NCBI RefSeq assembly: GCF_018812025.1
Contig: NC_063045.1
Location: 1,397,623 to 1,461,622 of the forward strand
Source: Megalobrama amblycephala
Taxonomy: Eukaryota > Chordata > Actinopteri > Cypriniformes > Xenocyprididae
DNA length: 64,000 nucleotides
Direction: 5' to 3'
A program made the position numbers and the translations under genes. This document shows, piece after piece, positions 12,199 to 24,479 of this stretch (positions are counted from its first letter, which is position 1; each line of letters opens with the position of its first letter). Under the pieces are notes generated by a model. The model worked only from the letters and a program-made list of their open reading frames with translations, did not search any database and had not been told where the DNA came from.

Positions 12199-13138
12199 TC
12201 ACGTTTCTTTGGAAAATTCCAAACTTATTTGTTCAGATGTATTTAAAACAGAATTAATAGTGTTGAACAGAACACGAGGTTTGTGAGAATTTTTTGCGAT
12301 GACATTAGAGAAATACCTTGACTTTTCCATTTTTACAGTTTTTTGATATTTGAACAAGCTGTCTTTCAAGATATCAGACGAAACTTGCAGCCTATCTTTT
12401 TTCCATTGGCGTTCAGCTCTCCTGCACTCACGCCTTGCAGCACGGGTAGTGTCGTTCAGCCATGGTTCAGATTTTGGCTTAGCACGCATAGTCCTGAAAG
12501 GGGCAGCAATGTCCAGTGCATTCTCACAAGAAGAATAAAATAATGATGTTAACTCATCAATATTATAATGGTGAGTGGACACTGAGAAGGCCATGTCTGT
12601 GCTGTTAAAAACATCAGTAAACCGTTTTGCAGTTAAAGAGTTAAATGAGCGACAGCGATGAGCAGGGGCACATGGTTTAGGACTACAGAAACAAGAAATC
12701 TCAAATAACACAGGCATGTGGTCAGAAAAAGTAGCATCACAAACATTAACATTATTAACAGGTAGACCACATGATAAAACCAGATCTAATTTGTGTCCGT
12801 GCTCATGTGTAGCGCTGGCCACAAACTGCATTAAGTTAAACGACTCAGTGAGATTTAGGAAGTCTTTAACCAACGGTTTGGAGGGACAACAAATATGGAT
12901 GTTAAAATCTCCAACGATTAAAACTCTGTCATATTTTGGCATGATTTCAGCCAGAAAATCGGAAAAGTCGTTTATGAAGTCTTTATGGTATTTGGGAGGA
13001 CGATAAATCACAGCGCATAGCACTGGGTCAGGTTGATTCAGTTCAAATGCAATCAGCTCAAAGCTTGAGTACGTGTTGCACATCGCACGCCGGCAGTTTA
13101 ATTTTTCCTTAAAAATAATAGCAACACCTCCACCCCGT
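12199..13138 (-). pseudogene. LINE endonuclease domain (fragment)
   Basis: Minus-strand reading frame with endonuclease landmarks of the APE-like family: GGGVAIIFK near the 5' edge, VIYRPPKYHKDF, the VGDFNIH motif with catalytic Asp/Asn, and SDHMPV near the C-terminus. The open frame runs through to 13138, upstream of its first Met at 13083. The N-terminal part of the domain is missing. The frame ends at 12199, a few bases before the reverse-transcriptase frame, so the original single ORF has been broken by a small indel. Confidence 0.82.
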
Positions 13139-14313
13139 CCTTAAAGCCGCGCACACACTTAGTGGATTCATTATGTCGGTCTCACCGCAGGTAACTCATA
13201 ATCTGCAGTTGTTACTCCTGTCTCCTGACAAAAACATTGCATGCGGCGCCTGTGGAGTGTGGAAAGTTACTGGAGCGCGCAGCCGCGCGTCTCTCACATG
13301 GATCGTCATGGCAGTGATTGACAAGCCAGAGGGCCAATCTGCGCACGTCTCTCACAAGGAATGTAATGGCAGTGATTGACAAGCCAGAGGGCCAATCGTT
13401 TACGCGATCATTGGCTGATGTTTTTAAGGCCCTACCTCGTGCACAGATGATGTATATTAATATTATTACTTTCAGTGCACCTAATAAATAGTCTTTTATC
13501 AGTTAGTAAAGACAGTTTCAAGTAATATTGCAAAAATGTATAAAACAAAACATCCTCTTTAGCACCTTTAAACAACATAAACAAAGTTCACACAGCTAAT
13601 ATAACCCTCAAAATGGATCTTTACAAAGTGTTCGTCATGCAGCATGTCTAATCGCGTAAGTATGGTATTTATTTGGATGTTTACATTTGATTCTCAATGA
13701 GTTTGATGGTGCTCCGTGGCTAAAGCTAGCATTACACACTGTTGGAGAGATTTATAAAGAATGAAGTTGTTTATGCATTATACAGACTGCAAGTGTTTAA
13801 AAATGAAAATAACAACAGTCTTGTCTCCGTGAATACAGTACGAAACGATGGTAACTTTAACCACATTTAACAGTACATTAGCAACATGCTAATGAAACAT
13901 TTAGAAAGACAATTTACAAATATTGCTAAAAATATCATGATATCATGGATCATGTCAGTTATTATTGCTCCATCTGCCATTTTTCGCTATTGTCCTTGCT
14001 TGCTTACCTAGTCTGATGATTCAGCTGTGCACAGATCCAGATGTTAATACTGTCTGCCCTTGTCTAATGCCTTGAACATGGGCTGGCATATGCAAATATT
14101 GGGGTTGTACATATTAATGATTCCGACTTTTACGTAACAGTTGTTATGTTGAGATTCGCCTGTTCTTCGGAGATCTTTTAAACAAATGAGATTTATATAA
14201 GAAGGAGGAAACAATGGCGTTTGAGACTCACTGTGTGTCATTTCCATGTACTGATCTCTTGTTATTTAACCATGCCAAGGTAAATTCAATTTTTAATTCT
14301 AGGGCACCTTTAA

Positions 14314-14699
14314 CTTTATTGTCAAGCAGCAAAGTGTGATGCCAGCTCCACATCTGAAGCTCTCTTAGCTGGTGCACAGTTTTTATACATTTTTCTTATC
14401 TGTTACAGTGTGAGATCCACCCCTACAGTTATTTTCCATGATCTCATCTATGGTGGCTCTCCTCCCACACCTCCTTCCCATGTACTCCCCACTAATATAC
14501 TTGCAGGTGTTGCATTATGTAAGAGACAATTTTCTTAGTAAGGGTGACCAACTTCTAGCTACTGTACATCTTTTGACTTTATCTCTTATGGGCCTTCTGC
14601 CAATTTGATGGTCAACCCTTGTTCCCATGGGCCAAATGAAACATTGTATCAAACCAGTCAATACACCCCGTCATATGAAGAAGCCTTCATATGACGCAC
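14314..14699. other. Unannotated flank of element A
   Basis: No gene and no clear element boundary recognised. Confidence 0.4.
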
Positions 14700-14830
14700 T
14701 TAACAATGGCAAGGCAAGGCAATTTTATTTGTATAGCACATTTCATACATAATTCAAAGTGCTTTACATAAAGAAGAACCAAATACATAATAATAATGGA
14801 ACACATAAGAGATAGATATAACAGTGAAAA
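14700..14830 (-). mobile_element. LINE/SINE 3'-end fragment
   Basis: AAGGCAAGGCAATTTTATTT followed by GTATAGCACATTTCATACA and an AT-rich tail is a typical fish L2-type 3' end in reverse orientation. Only the tail is present. Confidence 0.6.
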
Positions 14831-14944
14831 ACAGAGACTTTCGCTATCTAGATGGAAGAGTTAGGAAATTTCAGGGAGTTTTTTGTTGTCCGTCAGAGCG
14901 GATCTAAACGGATCTATCCATCAGAGCGGATCTAAATGAATCTT

Positions 14945-15755
14945 CTTCATGCAGAGGGATAACTGTTTTTATTTGTCAGATAGCTGTGCGTTTAAACAGT
15001 ACCCTTACAGACAAATCTTCCTGGACTAACTCTAAACAGAGCTGCATCCAGGGATAACTAAATATATTTGTCAGGTAGCTGTGCATTTAAACATTACCCT
15101 TACAGACAAATCTTCCTGGACTAACTCTAAACAGAGCTGCATCCAGGGATAACTAAATATATTTGTCAGGTAGCTGTGCATTTAAACATTACCCTTACAG
15201 ACAAATCTTCCTGGACTAACTCTAAACAGAGCTGCATCCAGGGATAACTAAATATATTTGTCAGGTAGCTGTGCATTTAAACATTACCCTTACAGACAAA
15301 TCTTCCTGGACTAACTCTAAACAGAGCTGCATCCATGGGATAACTAAATATATTTGTCAGGTAGCTGTGCATTTAAACATTACCCTTACAGACAAATCTT
15401 CCTGGACTAACTCTAAACAGAGCTGCATCCAGGGATAACTAAATATATTTGTCAGGTAGCTTGTGCATTTAAACATTACCCTTACAGACAAATCTTCCTG
15501 GACTAACTCTAAACCGAGCTGCATCCAGGGATAACTAAATATATTTGTCAGGTAGCTGTGCATTTAAACATTACCCTTACAGACAAATCTTCCTGGACTA
15601 ACTCTAAACAGAGCTGCATCCAGGGATAACTAAATATATTTGTCAGGTAGCTGTGCGTTTAAACATTACCCTTACAGACAAATCTTCCTGGACTAACTCT
15701 GCAGACAAATCTTCCTGGACTCACTGTATACAGAGCTGCATCCAGGGATAACTCT
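14945..15755. repeat. 95-bp minisatellite, about 8 units
   Basis: Head-to-tail units of about 95 bp, each containing GAGCTGCATCCAGGGATAAC and ATATATTTGTCAGGTAGCTG. The GCTGCATCC landmark falls at 15041, 15136, 15231, 15326, 15422, 15518, 15613 and 15735. The last step is longer because of a partial internal duplication. Identity between units is very high. No coding function is evident. Confidence 0.92.
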
Positions 15756-16429
15756 AAAAAAATGGAAAATTACCATTAAAATATGCTCAGTGGCCAAGTA
15801 AACTTGTCTGACCCTTACAGTTACATAAGCCAAGAGGCCTCAAAACACTTCTAGCTTTTATAGTAAGCAAACTAATTCTACAATTGTTTTCTATAGGATG
15901 GATAAAATACTCCATCAAGATTTGCTACCAAGTAGTTGGCCCTCCTTGGGTCACCTTAAAAGCAATCCTCTGGGTTGAGCTAGGTTCCTGAGTGTCCTAG
16001 TTGACTACAATTGAGCAGATGTTATCAGGTAGCTCAGGCTCCATTGGACCCTCCCCAATACTAGCCCTGGAGTTCCAGACCTTTATCAAGTAGTTGGCCT
16101 TCAAAAAAACAAAAAAAACAAAACAAAACAAAACGGGCCACTTTGAAGGAGATCCTTTGGGTCGAGTTGGTCCTTAGCTCTGTAGTGTAGGCCTCCCTGG
16201 TTCTTGCAGGAGTTTGGTTCAATACTTATCTCGGTTGAGTCCAGTGGGTACTCCCCATTGAGGGTCGTTCTTTAGAGTACTGCACTCCCAAGGTCTGATC
16301 AGAAGATTGAAGGTCTCTCGTGAGACCTCCCTGGGAGGTCAGTATTGAAGGCTGAGGACCTCGCCCCTGAGTTGGTCATTGAGGTTTAAAGCATACATGG
16401 CGGCGTGGGTATTTCATTCCCCAAATGCG
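15756..16429. other. Repeat-derived sequence, unclassified
   Basis: GC-richer than its surroundings, with an A/C-rich simple stretch at 16105-16135. It may belong with the inverted-repeat element that follows, but no protein homology was seen. Confidence 0.35.
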
Positions 16430-16790
16430 TTAAGACGCAATGCAAGTTCCCTTTCAAAAGGGAACGTCTCAGGTTACGCATGTAACCATGGTTCCCTGAG
16501 AACAGGGAATGAGAAATTGCGTCTCCCTGCCATGCCTCGGGGCCACCTGCTGAACAGTCCCTTCAGATGATAAGGGGATGACTTGTTCTCTAGGCACCCC
16601 TTATATGCGGTCAGGTAGCACTAGTAGTGATGTCACAGGCTGTCGCCGGCCAATATGATTGCTGTGACTTGATGGCGTTTCAGACACCGGTTCCCGCTAA
16701 GGCGTTCCCCAAATGCGTTAAGATGCAGTGTCTCATTGCCTGTTCTCAGGGAACCATGGTTACATGCGTAACCTGAGACGTTTCCGTTGG
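16430..16790. mobile_element. Inverted-repeat element (DIRS-terminus-like or MITE)
   Basis: The left arm contains AACGTCTCAGGTTACGCATG and GGTTCCCTGAGAACAGG. The right arm (16738-16785) carries the reverse complements. The inner flanks repeat GCGTTAAGACGCAATG against GCGTTAAGATGCAGTG. Inverted termini of this style accompany fish DIRS-like retroelements, but a MITE is equally possible. Confidence 0.6.
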
Positions 16791-17262
16791 TAACTGAAAA
16801 GTATTAATCACTTAGATAGGATTAAAACCATTTCAGAACCTTGAACCGTGAAACAATGTTTTAAAGTATTATGGCATGTCATGATTAAGACTGTCCTGTG
16901 TGAACACGCAAACTTTATGTATATCAAATGGAAATAGGAGGCCTTATAGTTTGTTAATTTACTTATTTAATCAGTTGAATTAAATATATAATTATATAAT
17001 ATATAGTTTTTGATCTATTTTTGTTTACTGAGAACAGAAACATGGGATTTGTGCCTATAATGTTTTAAAAATAATAATTGGAAGATCATTGTACATCTCA
17101 TTTGAGGAAAGCTTCCAGGGACATAATTTTTTAAAAATGCATCAAAATAATAAATTTTGTGTAGCAGTTGTCTAATTCCAGGGTCTTTTCACTTAACATT
17201 TGTAAATCTGTGATTTTTATTTTTTATTTTTTATGATGTAGCTTTTTTACATTTAATTTCAG

Positions 17263-18391
<1,129 letters not shown>

Positions 18392-18684
18392 AATCATGGT
18401 GAGTAGAGTGTATCTGCAGGTCCAGCAGTTTTACGTGTAATTAATAAAGTATATAACAAGTCAAATCTCTTCTGTGTAAATACGACATTGTGTCTGAAAA
18501 GCCACGGTGAGTTACGGGATATTTAATTAAATTCAAATATGCAAATTCAAACAAAACAGCAATATAATTTACTTTTGTTGATTGTAAAGCTGAAGCTAAT
18601 TAGTTACAGTAGTAGTTAATGCAGATAATGCAGTAATGGAAACTTTTTTCTTTTCTTTTCTTTTTTTTTTAAGATGTGTTCATG

Positions 18685-18960
18685 ACAAAGAAACATCCAA
18701 ATGTGTCACAGTGAATAAAGTTCATCTTGAAGACCAGCAGTTTCAACTGTGATTTTCACATCAACTTAAAGATGGAGTTCCTCCCCAAAAAACATCAAGA
18801 ATTTTTTTCTTGTGTATAATTTTGCTTCATAATATAATCTTTATCATTATACTTAATGATTTTGTTTTATGTTTGATTTGTTTAACTCTTCATTTACTCT
18901 GTGTTTTTTTTTTTTTTTTTTGGAAAAGTAGAATTATTTTTAAAATGTTATGAAGAACCT
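18685..18960 (+). terminator. Recurrent ZNF 3' block with AATAAA
   Basis: GACAAAGAAACATCCAAATG precedes CACAGTGAATAAAGTTCATC, the same block as at 5601 and 35455. It contains AATAAA followed by a T-rich tract (18909-18921), consistent with a polyadenylation region for the ZNF-B unit. Confidence 0.55.
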
Positions 18961-19645
18961 GAAGGTTGTATCACTTTTAGGAGAGACAATAACTGTTTCC
19001 ATTACAGCTTTGTGCAAAACTTTTGCGATATTTTCTAAATATTGATAAACTATTGCGAAATGACGGCATTTCCATTAATCAATGTTGTGTGACTAAAATA
19101 TGTGACTAAATCTTTTTTTCCTCTTGTGATAAGCCATTCCAAAATCTTGGCAATGGATATTGGTAGGTTTACGTATATACCAACCACTGCAGCCCATTAT
19201 TTTTAATCAAAGGAGATGTAGGCATGTTATAGAAGCATTTATGGCAAGGAAATACCTTTATTATCTTATCTCCTTATCTGCTTTTGAGTCTTGATAAATT
19301 CAAATTGTGGCATTTCTTTGTTCTTTAGAATCCAGTAGTCCTGTAATACTTTTGTCTTTTATTAGTTTAATGAAGAACTCTCGACTGTCCAAACATACCA
19401 CAGCCTCTTTAAAGAATGATCAACTTTTACATACGTCAGATGACCTGTAAATGCGAAAAAACTGTTCCCATTGCAGTTTTGCGAAATATTCCCTTTTTTT
19501 GCGATTATATGAGTTTTTTTGTGAAATTGATGCATTTCCGTTGAGCGCATTTTCAAATCGCTATTTTAATTTGTTAAATTTAAAGGGTAATGGAAACATG
19601 GATAATGATACGGATAAACTATTCTGTATAATACAAAATCATCCT
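18961..19645. other. Intergenic, no gene recognised
   Basis: AT-rich, with no recognisable coding or repeat structure. Confidence 0.4.
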
Positions 19646-19649
19646 GTAT

Positions 19650-19905
19650 TTAAAGGGATAGTTCACCCAAAAATGAAAATTACCCACCAAGCCATCCTAG
19701 GTCTATATATGACTATCTTCTTTCAGCCAAACACAATCAGAGTTATATTCAAAAATATCCTGGCTCTTACAAGCTTTACGATGAAAGTGATTGGAGGATG
19801 AGATTTTGAAGCCTAAAAAATGCATCCATCGATCATACAACATACTCCACGTGGCTCTGGGGGGTTAATAAAAGCGAGTCGGTGCATTTGTGTAACAAAT
19901 ATCCT
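19650..19905. mobile_element. Dispersed DNA-transposon fragment (GGGATAGTTCACCC family)
   Basis: Starts AAAGGGATAGTTCACCCAAA and runs through AGCCATCCTAGGTCTATAT and CTTCTTTCAGC. A related copy is at 31084-31340 and a more distant one at 36603. It belongs to the large family of fish repeats with this terminus; the superfamily was not assigned. Confidence 0.6.
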
Positions 19906-20384
19906 TATTTTAAACGTTATAAAGTCAAATAACAAGCTTCCACATGCATTTGACTTGCGTCTAAAAAGCGTATTGCAAACAACGCGATTGTTGCTTATGA
20001 GTCCAATGTTCAGCTATGCAAGAAAACATGCAATCTATCTGAGGGAAGACGTGGTCAAAAAAAGGGAAGTCGTCTTTTACTATTGCAAGTTAATGTTGTT
20101 AAATATAAAGAAAAAAACATTATACATTTAAGCAACTTTAGCTATTCTTAACCTTGGATCTCATTATACAAATTGCCAAATTACAATAGTCTTGATCGCC
20201 AAAAACAGCCCAAATTGTTATCAAAGATCTCTTTATTAGAAAAATATGCATATTTATTCATGCATAGGCCTACATGTTTGCTACAACATTTAGTTTCAAA
20301 TTTGATGACCTCTTTTTGAATAGTTCATATTTAATGTGTTGGTTTTAGATTGGTACGTTTTTTAATGTTTTTATCTTCTGCTCA

Positions 20385-20745
20385 CCGAGGCTGCATTTAA
20401 AAAAAAAATAAAAAAATAAAAAATACAGTGAAAACAGTAATATTGTGGAAACAGTATTATTACAGTTTAAAACAGCTGTTTTCTATTTCACTATATAGTA
20501 AACTGTAATTTATTCCTGTGATCAAAGCTGAATTTTCAGCATCATTACTCCAGTCTTCAGTGTCACATGATCCTTCAGAAATCATTCTAATATGATGATT
20601 TGCTGCTCAAGAAACATTTCTGATTATCATCAATGTTGAAAACGGTTGTGTAAATTTTTTTTTTCCAGGATTCTTTGATGAATAGAAAAATTTGTAACAT
20701 GTTTTTATAATGCATCCTTGCTTATTTTGTTCAGATAAGCAAAAA
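20385..20745. mobile_element. Common cyprinid dispersed repeat
   Basis: Contains GAGGCTGCATTT, ATTCCTGTGATCAAAGCTG, CAGCATCATTACTCCAGTCT, TCACATGATCCTTCAGAAAT and GATTCTTTGATGAATAGAAA in the order typical of a very abundant cyprinid interspersed repeat. No coding capacity. Recalled from familiarity, not searched. Confidence 0.6.
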
Positions 20746-21300
20746 AATATTATTTTTTTTATTTTATTTTATTTATTTTTATGTTATCATTCCAAAAATA
20801 TTCTGGGAATATTTATCTATACATGTTAAACAGAAATCTGGTTATAATTGTGAATTAACATCCAAAGATGTTATCTTATTTTTATTTATTTTTTTATTTT
20901 TTAATAAAAAAATGCTTCAGTCAATTCTTATGATTTTATTTGGTAAATTTCATATTCATAAAAGTAAATAGAAATAGAAATAATTATAATTATAAAGAAA
21001 TAATTATAAACCCTGTTTGAAGGTCTTTATACTGATAACATATACAATTTTATTTGAAGTTGCAAGAGTTGAAGTTACTTAAAAATTGAACTGGTATATG
21101 CTCTTTTTTAAAGAACTAATAATTGGTTTATTTGTTTTTCTTTTTGTTTCTATTTAAACCACTATTATTATGTACATATAGCCCTTAATTTTTTCTTTCT
21201 CTCTTTTTTTTTTTTTCATGTTATGTAAACCCAATCCATTAATTGTTATCTTTTTGGATATCTTGCAAGTTGTAAATATTGTATGTTATGTTCTTAATGT

Positions 21301-21302
<2 letters not shown>
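20746..21302. other. AT-rich intergenic sequence
   Basis: Very AT-rich, with no gene recognised. Confidence 0.4.

Positions 21303-21352
<50 letters not shown>
21303..21352. repeat. (TA)n microsatellite
   Basis: An uninterrupted TA run of about 50 bp, located 70 bp upstream of the ZNF promoter block at 21422. Confidence 0.95.
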
Positions 21353-21357
<5 letters not shown>

Positions 21358-21421
21358 AAATAAATAAAAAAAACTCGTGGAGGTGCTGAAAAAAAAGCTA
21401 TTTGATCTCGTCTCGCGGTGA

Positions 21422-21472
21422 TGACGTCATTATTCGCGCGCTCTTTCAGTCAGTTGCCCGGAGTCTTCTGAG
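21422..21472 (+). promoter_or_regulatory. CRE promoter and non-coding exon 1 of ZNF-C
   Basis: TGACGTCA at 21422-21429, then ATTCGCGCGCTC and TCTTCTGAG|GTAAAC, with the donor at 21473. Same architecture as 7443 and 40479. The next leader exon on this strand is 30680-30863, so intron 1 would be about 9.2 kb and contains the THAP transposase gene in sense orientation. Confidence 0.72.
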
Positions 21473-22064
21473 GTAAACAGTTCGAGCTATTTCGTGGTAA
21501 GACTTATTATTTAAACATTGATTAAGTTTAAACATTTACGGGGTCATTTCTAAAAGGTTTCCATTTGGTTCGGTGCTGTTTGCGTGTCTGCTGCTAACTG
21601 AACTCTTATTCTTTAAGAAGAATTCGTAATTTCCCTTTTTATCTGTTTCTCAGACAAAAACGGTACGATGTTAGCAAACTGTTTATTTGTTTGAGATATA
21701 TCAGCGCTCGACATTAAGCCTGGTCATATTTACTTTTCCAAGTAAAGTAAAAAGTTGCTTGTCTGTATTTTTGTGTTGTAAATATAATTTATTCTGAAGC
21801 AATATTCTCAGTGTTATATTAGCTTTGACATATTAAAATCTGCATATTTGAGATATTTACCTTTTTTTTTTTTTTTTTACCTTTTTAAAGGGCATTTTTC
21901 CCTAATCTTACTAATGTGTGCTTCATCTTTCATTTTACATTTTTAAATTTGATCAATAAATTCAGCTAGAAATAATAAGAAATAACACTCACATTGACAA
22001 ATTACAACTGCATTAAATATTGTTGTGAAATTGTTTTATTATATTTTTATATATATATATATAT

Positions 22065-23792
22065 ATATACAGAGGGCTCAACGCTTTTTTACTGGACCAG
22101 TCGGGCCAGTGGTTCACATTTTTACTTGCCCTGCCAAAATTTTCACCGGCCCCACAACAAAAAATTAATAAAAGTAAAAGACAAGAAAATGGGCCTATAA
22201 AATAAGCATAGTTATTGTTTTCGTTTTCGTTGTCTTTGTTACATTTAAAGGTGCTAAAGAGGATGTTTTGTTTTATACATTTTTGCAATATTACTTGAAA
22301 CTGTCTTTACTAACTGATAAAAGACTATTTATTAGGTGCACTGAAAGTAATCATATTAATATACAACATCTGTGCACGAGGTAGGGCCTTAAAAACATCA
22401 GCCAATCGTTTACGCGATTGGCCCTCTGGCTTGTCAATCACTGCTGTGACGTTCCTTGTGAGAGACGAGCGGCTGCGCGCTCCAGTAACTTTCCACACTC
22501 CACAGGCGCTGCATGCAATGTTTTTGTCAGGAGACAGGAGTAACAACTGCAGATTATGAGTTACCTGCGGTGAGTCCGACATAATGAATCCACTAACACG
22601 ACAGCGAATGCCGGTGGTAAACACTCGTGTTCCAATACTCGTGCACAAGTTTTGGGAGGCGTTCCCTTGAAATGAGCTGTGAAGGAGGGGGGCTGTTCTT
22701 ACGCATGCGCTCATTTCAAAAACTCACTAACAGTCTTTAGTTTCTCAGTCGACGAAAAGATCCTCTTTATCACCTTTAACCTCAATAAATAGGGTTATGA
22801 CTAGATTAACATATATTTTAAATATAAATAATCAAATTACGAGTAATAGCACAAATAAATACAACAGAACAAACATATAAATGAAATAAATGGTGCTTTT
22901 CAAGTTTTTCATGTAGGTTTGAACAGGAGATTTTCAGGTACAGAAATTGTAATCTAATGTATAACTATAGAATAGATTAAACTTTATTAAAGTTAATCGG
23001 TCAAGAGCAGTTACAGATGCATAAAAATGTTTTTAATGTTGAAAATATAAAATGTTAAATACTGTTATTTGAAATTATTACAAAAAAATGTGAAATGTGA
23101 CACTTTAAATGTGAAATTAAACCCGCCAGTAGGTGGCAGCGAATCACTGTTAATGAGTGAGTCATTGAAATTCAAATGATTCATTCAGGAAGTGTTGCTC
23201 AAGAGACGCAAAACAATTCTGTGGACTTTGGAACTATTTTCGTTGGCGAAATACAGTGAAACAGACGATTTGGTGTCTTAAATGTAAGTCACTTGATATT
23301 AAGTTCTTGTTCATTAAACTGTATGCTGAATAAAATCAATATCACATTTATAATCATGCTAATATTTGGAGAAAAATGGCGCTCTTTGTGTAATATTGGT
23401 TAACTATATTAAATTATATAAATATGAAATATATACAGGGCATTTTTGCCCCTAATCTTGAATTCTGGGGCATTCTAAAGGCATTTTAATAGACTAAATC
23501 ACGCAGTGAATGCGTACACTAAATATGCACGCGCACTAGTCTAACCTAATAGACTACGTCATGTACTGCATGCGTGCACTCAATGGGTGTGTTTGTGTTT
23601 GTTTTTTTGTAAAGTGACATACTCGATAATATCAGATCGTTAAATCAACAATTACGATATCATAGACGATATATATTGCACACCCTACAGCACTGGCCCG
23701 ATCGGGCAAGTGACCGTTCTGTCTACTGTCCTGAGCGTCCTTCACACTGGCCCCAGGCCATCGGGCGGTCCTTATTGTCGATCCCTGATATA
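22065..23792. mobile_element. Possible interrupted CAG-terminus element
   Basis: The left edge CAGAGGGCTCAACGC.. and the right edge ..ATTGTCGATCCCTGA are imperfect inverted repeats. Both sides carry matching GGCCCC/CGGGCCAGTG-type sequence. A TTAA element (22249-22775) is nested inside. A similar terminus (CAGCGCTCGACATTAAG) stands alone near 21700. The boundary is tentative. Confidence 0.4.
22249..22775. mobile_element. TTAA-flanked non-autonomous transposon 'B', intact copy
   Basis: Flanked by TTAA at 22245-22248 and 22776-22779, with inverted ends AGGTGCTAAAGAGGAT and ATCCTCTTTATCACCT. The 527-bp body is the reverse-orientation match of the copies at 9930 and 55925, without their insertions. 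It includes the pair of segments around CAATCGTTTACGCGATTGG. Confidence 0.88.
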
Positions 23793-24250
23793 TATATAAT
23801 GTGTATATGTACAGTAAAAACAAAATTTATTCAGACACCTTGAACATTTATTCATAAATACAGTTTATTCACTATAGTTTAAAAAAAATGGTAATAAAAT
23901 ATGACAAGATCATATAAAATAAGAAATGTTAGAATAATATTTTTAAACATGGAACTAAACCGACAGTAGGTGGCGGCAAGTCACCATCTTAATGAGTGAG
24001 TCATTGAGTCATTCATTCAAATGACTTGTTCACATGGCTGAATCATTCAAGAATGAGGTAGTTGTTTACAAATAGGTGTGTTCGACCTTAGCTGCGGCTG
24101 GATGTAACCGATCGGTGAGAATTGCCGCTTGCCCCTTCTCTCGTCAGCTTTTTTGTGTGCAAGTTAGCTCCCTGTCACGTGATTAATTCAAAATGGAGCG
24201 CAGTAAAAAGAAGTGATTGAAGGCTAATATTAACTATCCTGAAATCAGCT
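22780..24250. other. Repeat-rich intron sequence of ZNF-C
   Basis: Two related segments, near 23120-23230 and 23955-24065, each contain AGTAGGTGGC(A/G)GC followed by AATGAGTGAGTCATTGA, so they are two copies of one dispersed repeat. No gene recognised. Confidence 0.5.
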
Positions 24251-24479
24251 TTAAAGGGCACCCATTATGCAAAATGCTCTTTTATATGGTGTTTGGACAT
24301 AAATGTGTGTTGGCAGTGTCTGAACACAATCACTCTACAATGACAAAAATCTACCCACTGTGTTTTCATCCATGCCGTTTTCATGCCCTGTCCATGGCCG
24401 CTAACTGACAGTCCTGCATTTTCCGTCCTCAGCGAGTTTTCTCCATTTTCTCCGCGCTCCAATAGCTGTATAGTAAACA

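Larger units (their letters stand above)
10305..13138 (-). mobile_element. L2-like non-LTR retrotransposon, 5'-truncated, minus strand
   Basis: Reads on the minus strand from 13138 to 10305: apurinic-type endonuclease, reverse transcriptase, a short 3' UTR and a 3' tail of TTTGAT-type repeats. The 3' end, seen on the plus strand as TTTATTTATAGAGCACCTTT, is the type found in fish L2 elements. The 5' side stops abruptly inside the endonuclease, the usual 5' truncation of LINE insertions. Two frame breaks make it inactive. It lies inside element B. Confidence 0.85.
9930..13567. mobile_element. TTAA-flanked non-autonomous DNA transposon 'B', nested in A
   Basis: Termini AGGTGCTAAAGAGG (left) and CCTCTTTAGCACCT (right) are flanked by TTAA at 9926-9929 and 13568-13571. 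The orthologous point in the other A copy (about 63680) has a single TTAA, so this is a documented empty site. B is interrupted between about 10098 and 13155 by a LINE and adjacent unclassified sequence. Intact sister copies lie at 22249-22775 (527 bp) and 55925-57023. B carries a roughly 55-bp direct duplication (around 13288-13400) also present in the 55925 copy. Confidence 0.82.
9712..14309. mobile_element. TTAA-flanked non-autonomous DNA transposon 'A' (outer shell)
   Basis: Left end AGGTGCTGTAGAACG follows TTAA at 9708-9711. The right end is the inverted ..CTAGGGCACCT followed by TTAA (14310-14313). The body is split at 9926-13571 by element B. Removing that leaves roughly 0.96 kb with no transposase. 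A second copy starts at 63467 and shares the whole left part, including the sequence on either side of the insertion. A TTAA target and AGG termini fit the Kolobok or PiggyBac superfamilies; Kolobok is the better guess because of the THAP transposase gene in the window. Confidence 0.8.

Noticed and set aside
15357..15563. Minus-strand ORF in the 95-bp minisatellite
   Set aside because: Periodic translation of the tandem repeat; no start context or homology.
22325..22714. 129-codon minus-strand ORF, and the related plus frame at 13173-13379
   Set aside because: Both lie inside TTAA element B copies and are not conserved as proteins between copies.
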